A DNA stretch of 22,994 bases, taken from NCBI GenBank assembly GCA_934202525.1, contig CAKPYB010000045.1, forward strand, positions 1-22,994, written 5' to 3'. The notes beneath the pieces are model-generated. The model searched no databases, was not told where the DNA came from, and saw only the letters and a list, made by a program, of their open reading frames with translations. This stretch comes from an uncultured Prevotella sp. Lineage in GTDB: Bacteria; Bacteroidota; Bacteroidia; Bacteroidales; Bacteroidaceae. Every line of letters begins with the position of its first letter. Positions within the stretch are counted from its first letter, which is position 1. Made by a program: the position numbers and the translations under genes. Shown one piece after another: positions 22,921 through 22,994 of this stretch.

Positions 22921-22994
22921 CAAATCCGCAACCTATAGGGTTTAGTGGGATTTTGCTTGCAAAGCGACAAAATTCATTTTATTGTACATATTTC

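Noticed and set aside
22921..22923. TTG as a genuine start for the 132-residue fragment
   Set aside because: The sequence begins mid-strand of a known repeat type, has no signal peptide or ribosome-binding site, and a TAG lies just upstream, all pointing to 5' truncation.

Overview
The window looks like chromosomal DNA from a gut Bacteroidota, most probably a Prevotellaceae member resembling Segatella/Prevotella copri. The reasons are a SusC/SusD pair, repeated TAnnTTTG-type -7 promoter elements, A-rich leaders in place of strong Shine-Dalgarno sites, a BT4734/DUF3987 replication module, and DUF4143 and AlbA_2 ATPase genes typical of this group. The genus is inferred. The 3022-13593 block reads as native core-like sequence, while 13.7-22.9 kb is accessory.

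Layout. (1) 1-1295, minus: 5' part of a YfhO-family polytopic membrane protein. (2) 1441-2778, minus: a DUF4143 AAA ATPase whose promoter is preceded by two 29-bp direct repeats. (3) 3022-3699, plus: a small outer-membrane beta-barrel protein closed by a very strong hairpin. (4) 4079-13593, plus: a five-gene operon of SusC-like TonB receptor, SusD-like lipoprotein, a probably surface-exposed lipoprotein of unknown family, a periplasmic M16 protease and a ChaN-like protein, with one visible promoter (4001) and one terminator (13635). Together these suggest import of an iron- or haem-bearing polypeptide that is cut in the periplasm and its iron or haem passed on. This is analogous in logic to the Fus ferredoxin-import system but built on SusCD parts (inference).

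(5) 13684-19964, minus: an accessory, phage/plasmid-like module. It holds an HTH-like regulator, a small membrane protein, a 172-aa unknown, a BRO-N-like protein, a BT4734/VirE_N primase-like protein, a DUF3987 helicase-like protein, a DUF5675 protein and a BRO-N antirepressor. Tracts of 7-bp tandem repeats lie at the 3' ends of two genes and inside the primase-helicase gene. At 17222-17242 a tract with three heptamers puts the primase and helicase halves out of frame. A sister tract at 16718-16745 in the same gene has four heptamers and keeps the frame open. Adding one heptamer to the first tract would fuse the halves into one 866-aa protein, so the gene looks like a phase-variable or slipped fusion. 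This is the most striking observation here.

(6) 20046-22994, minus: an AlbA_2/Schlafen-type ATP-binding protein with a possible 22-codon upstream ORF. It sits between two copies of the 3' end of one surface-protein gene: a 5'-truncated one at 22525 and a shorter one with a 70-bp internal deletion at 20179. No tRNA, rRNA, CRISPR array or transposase was seen.
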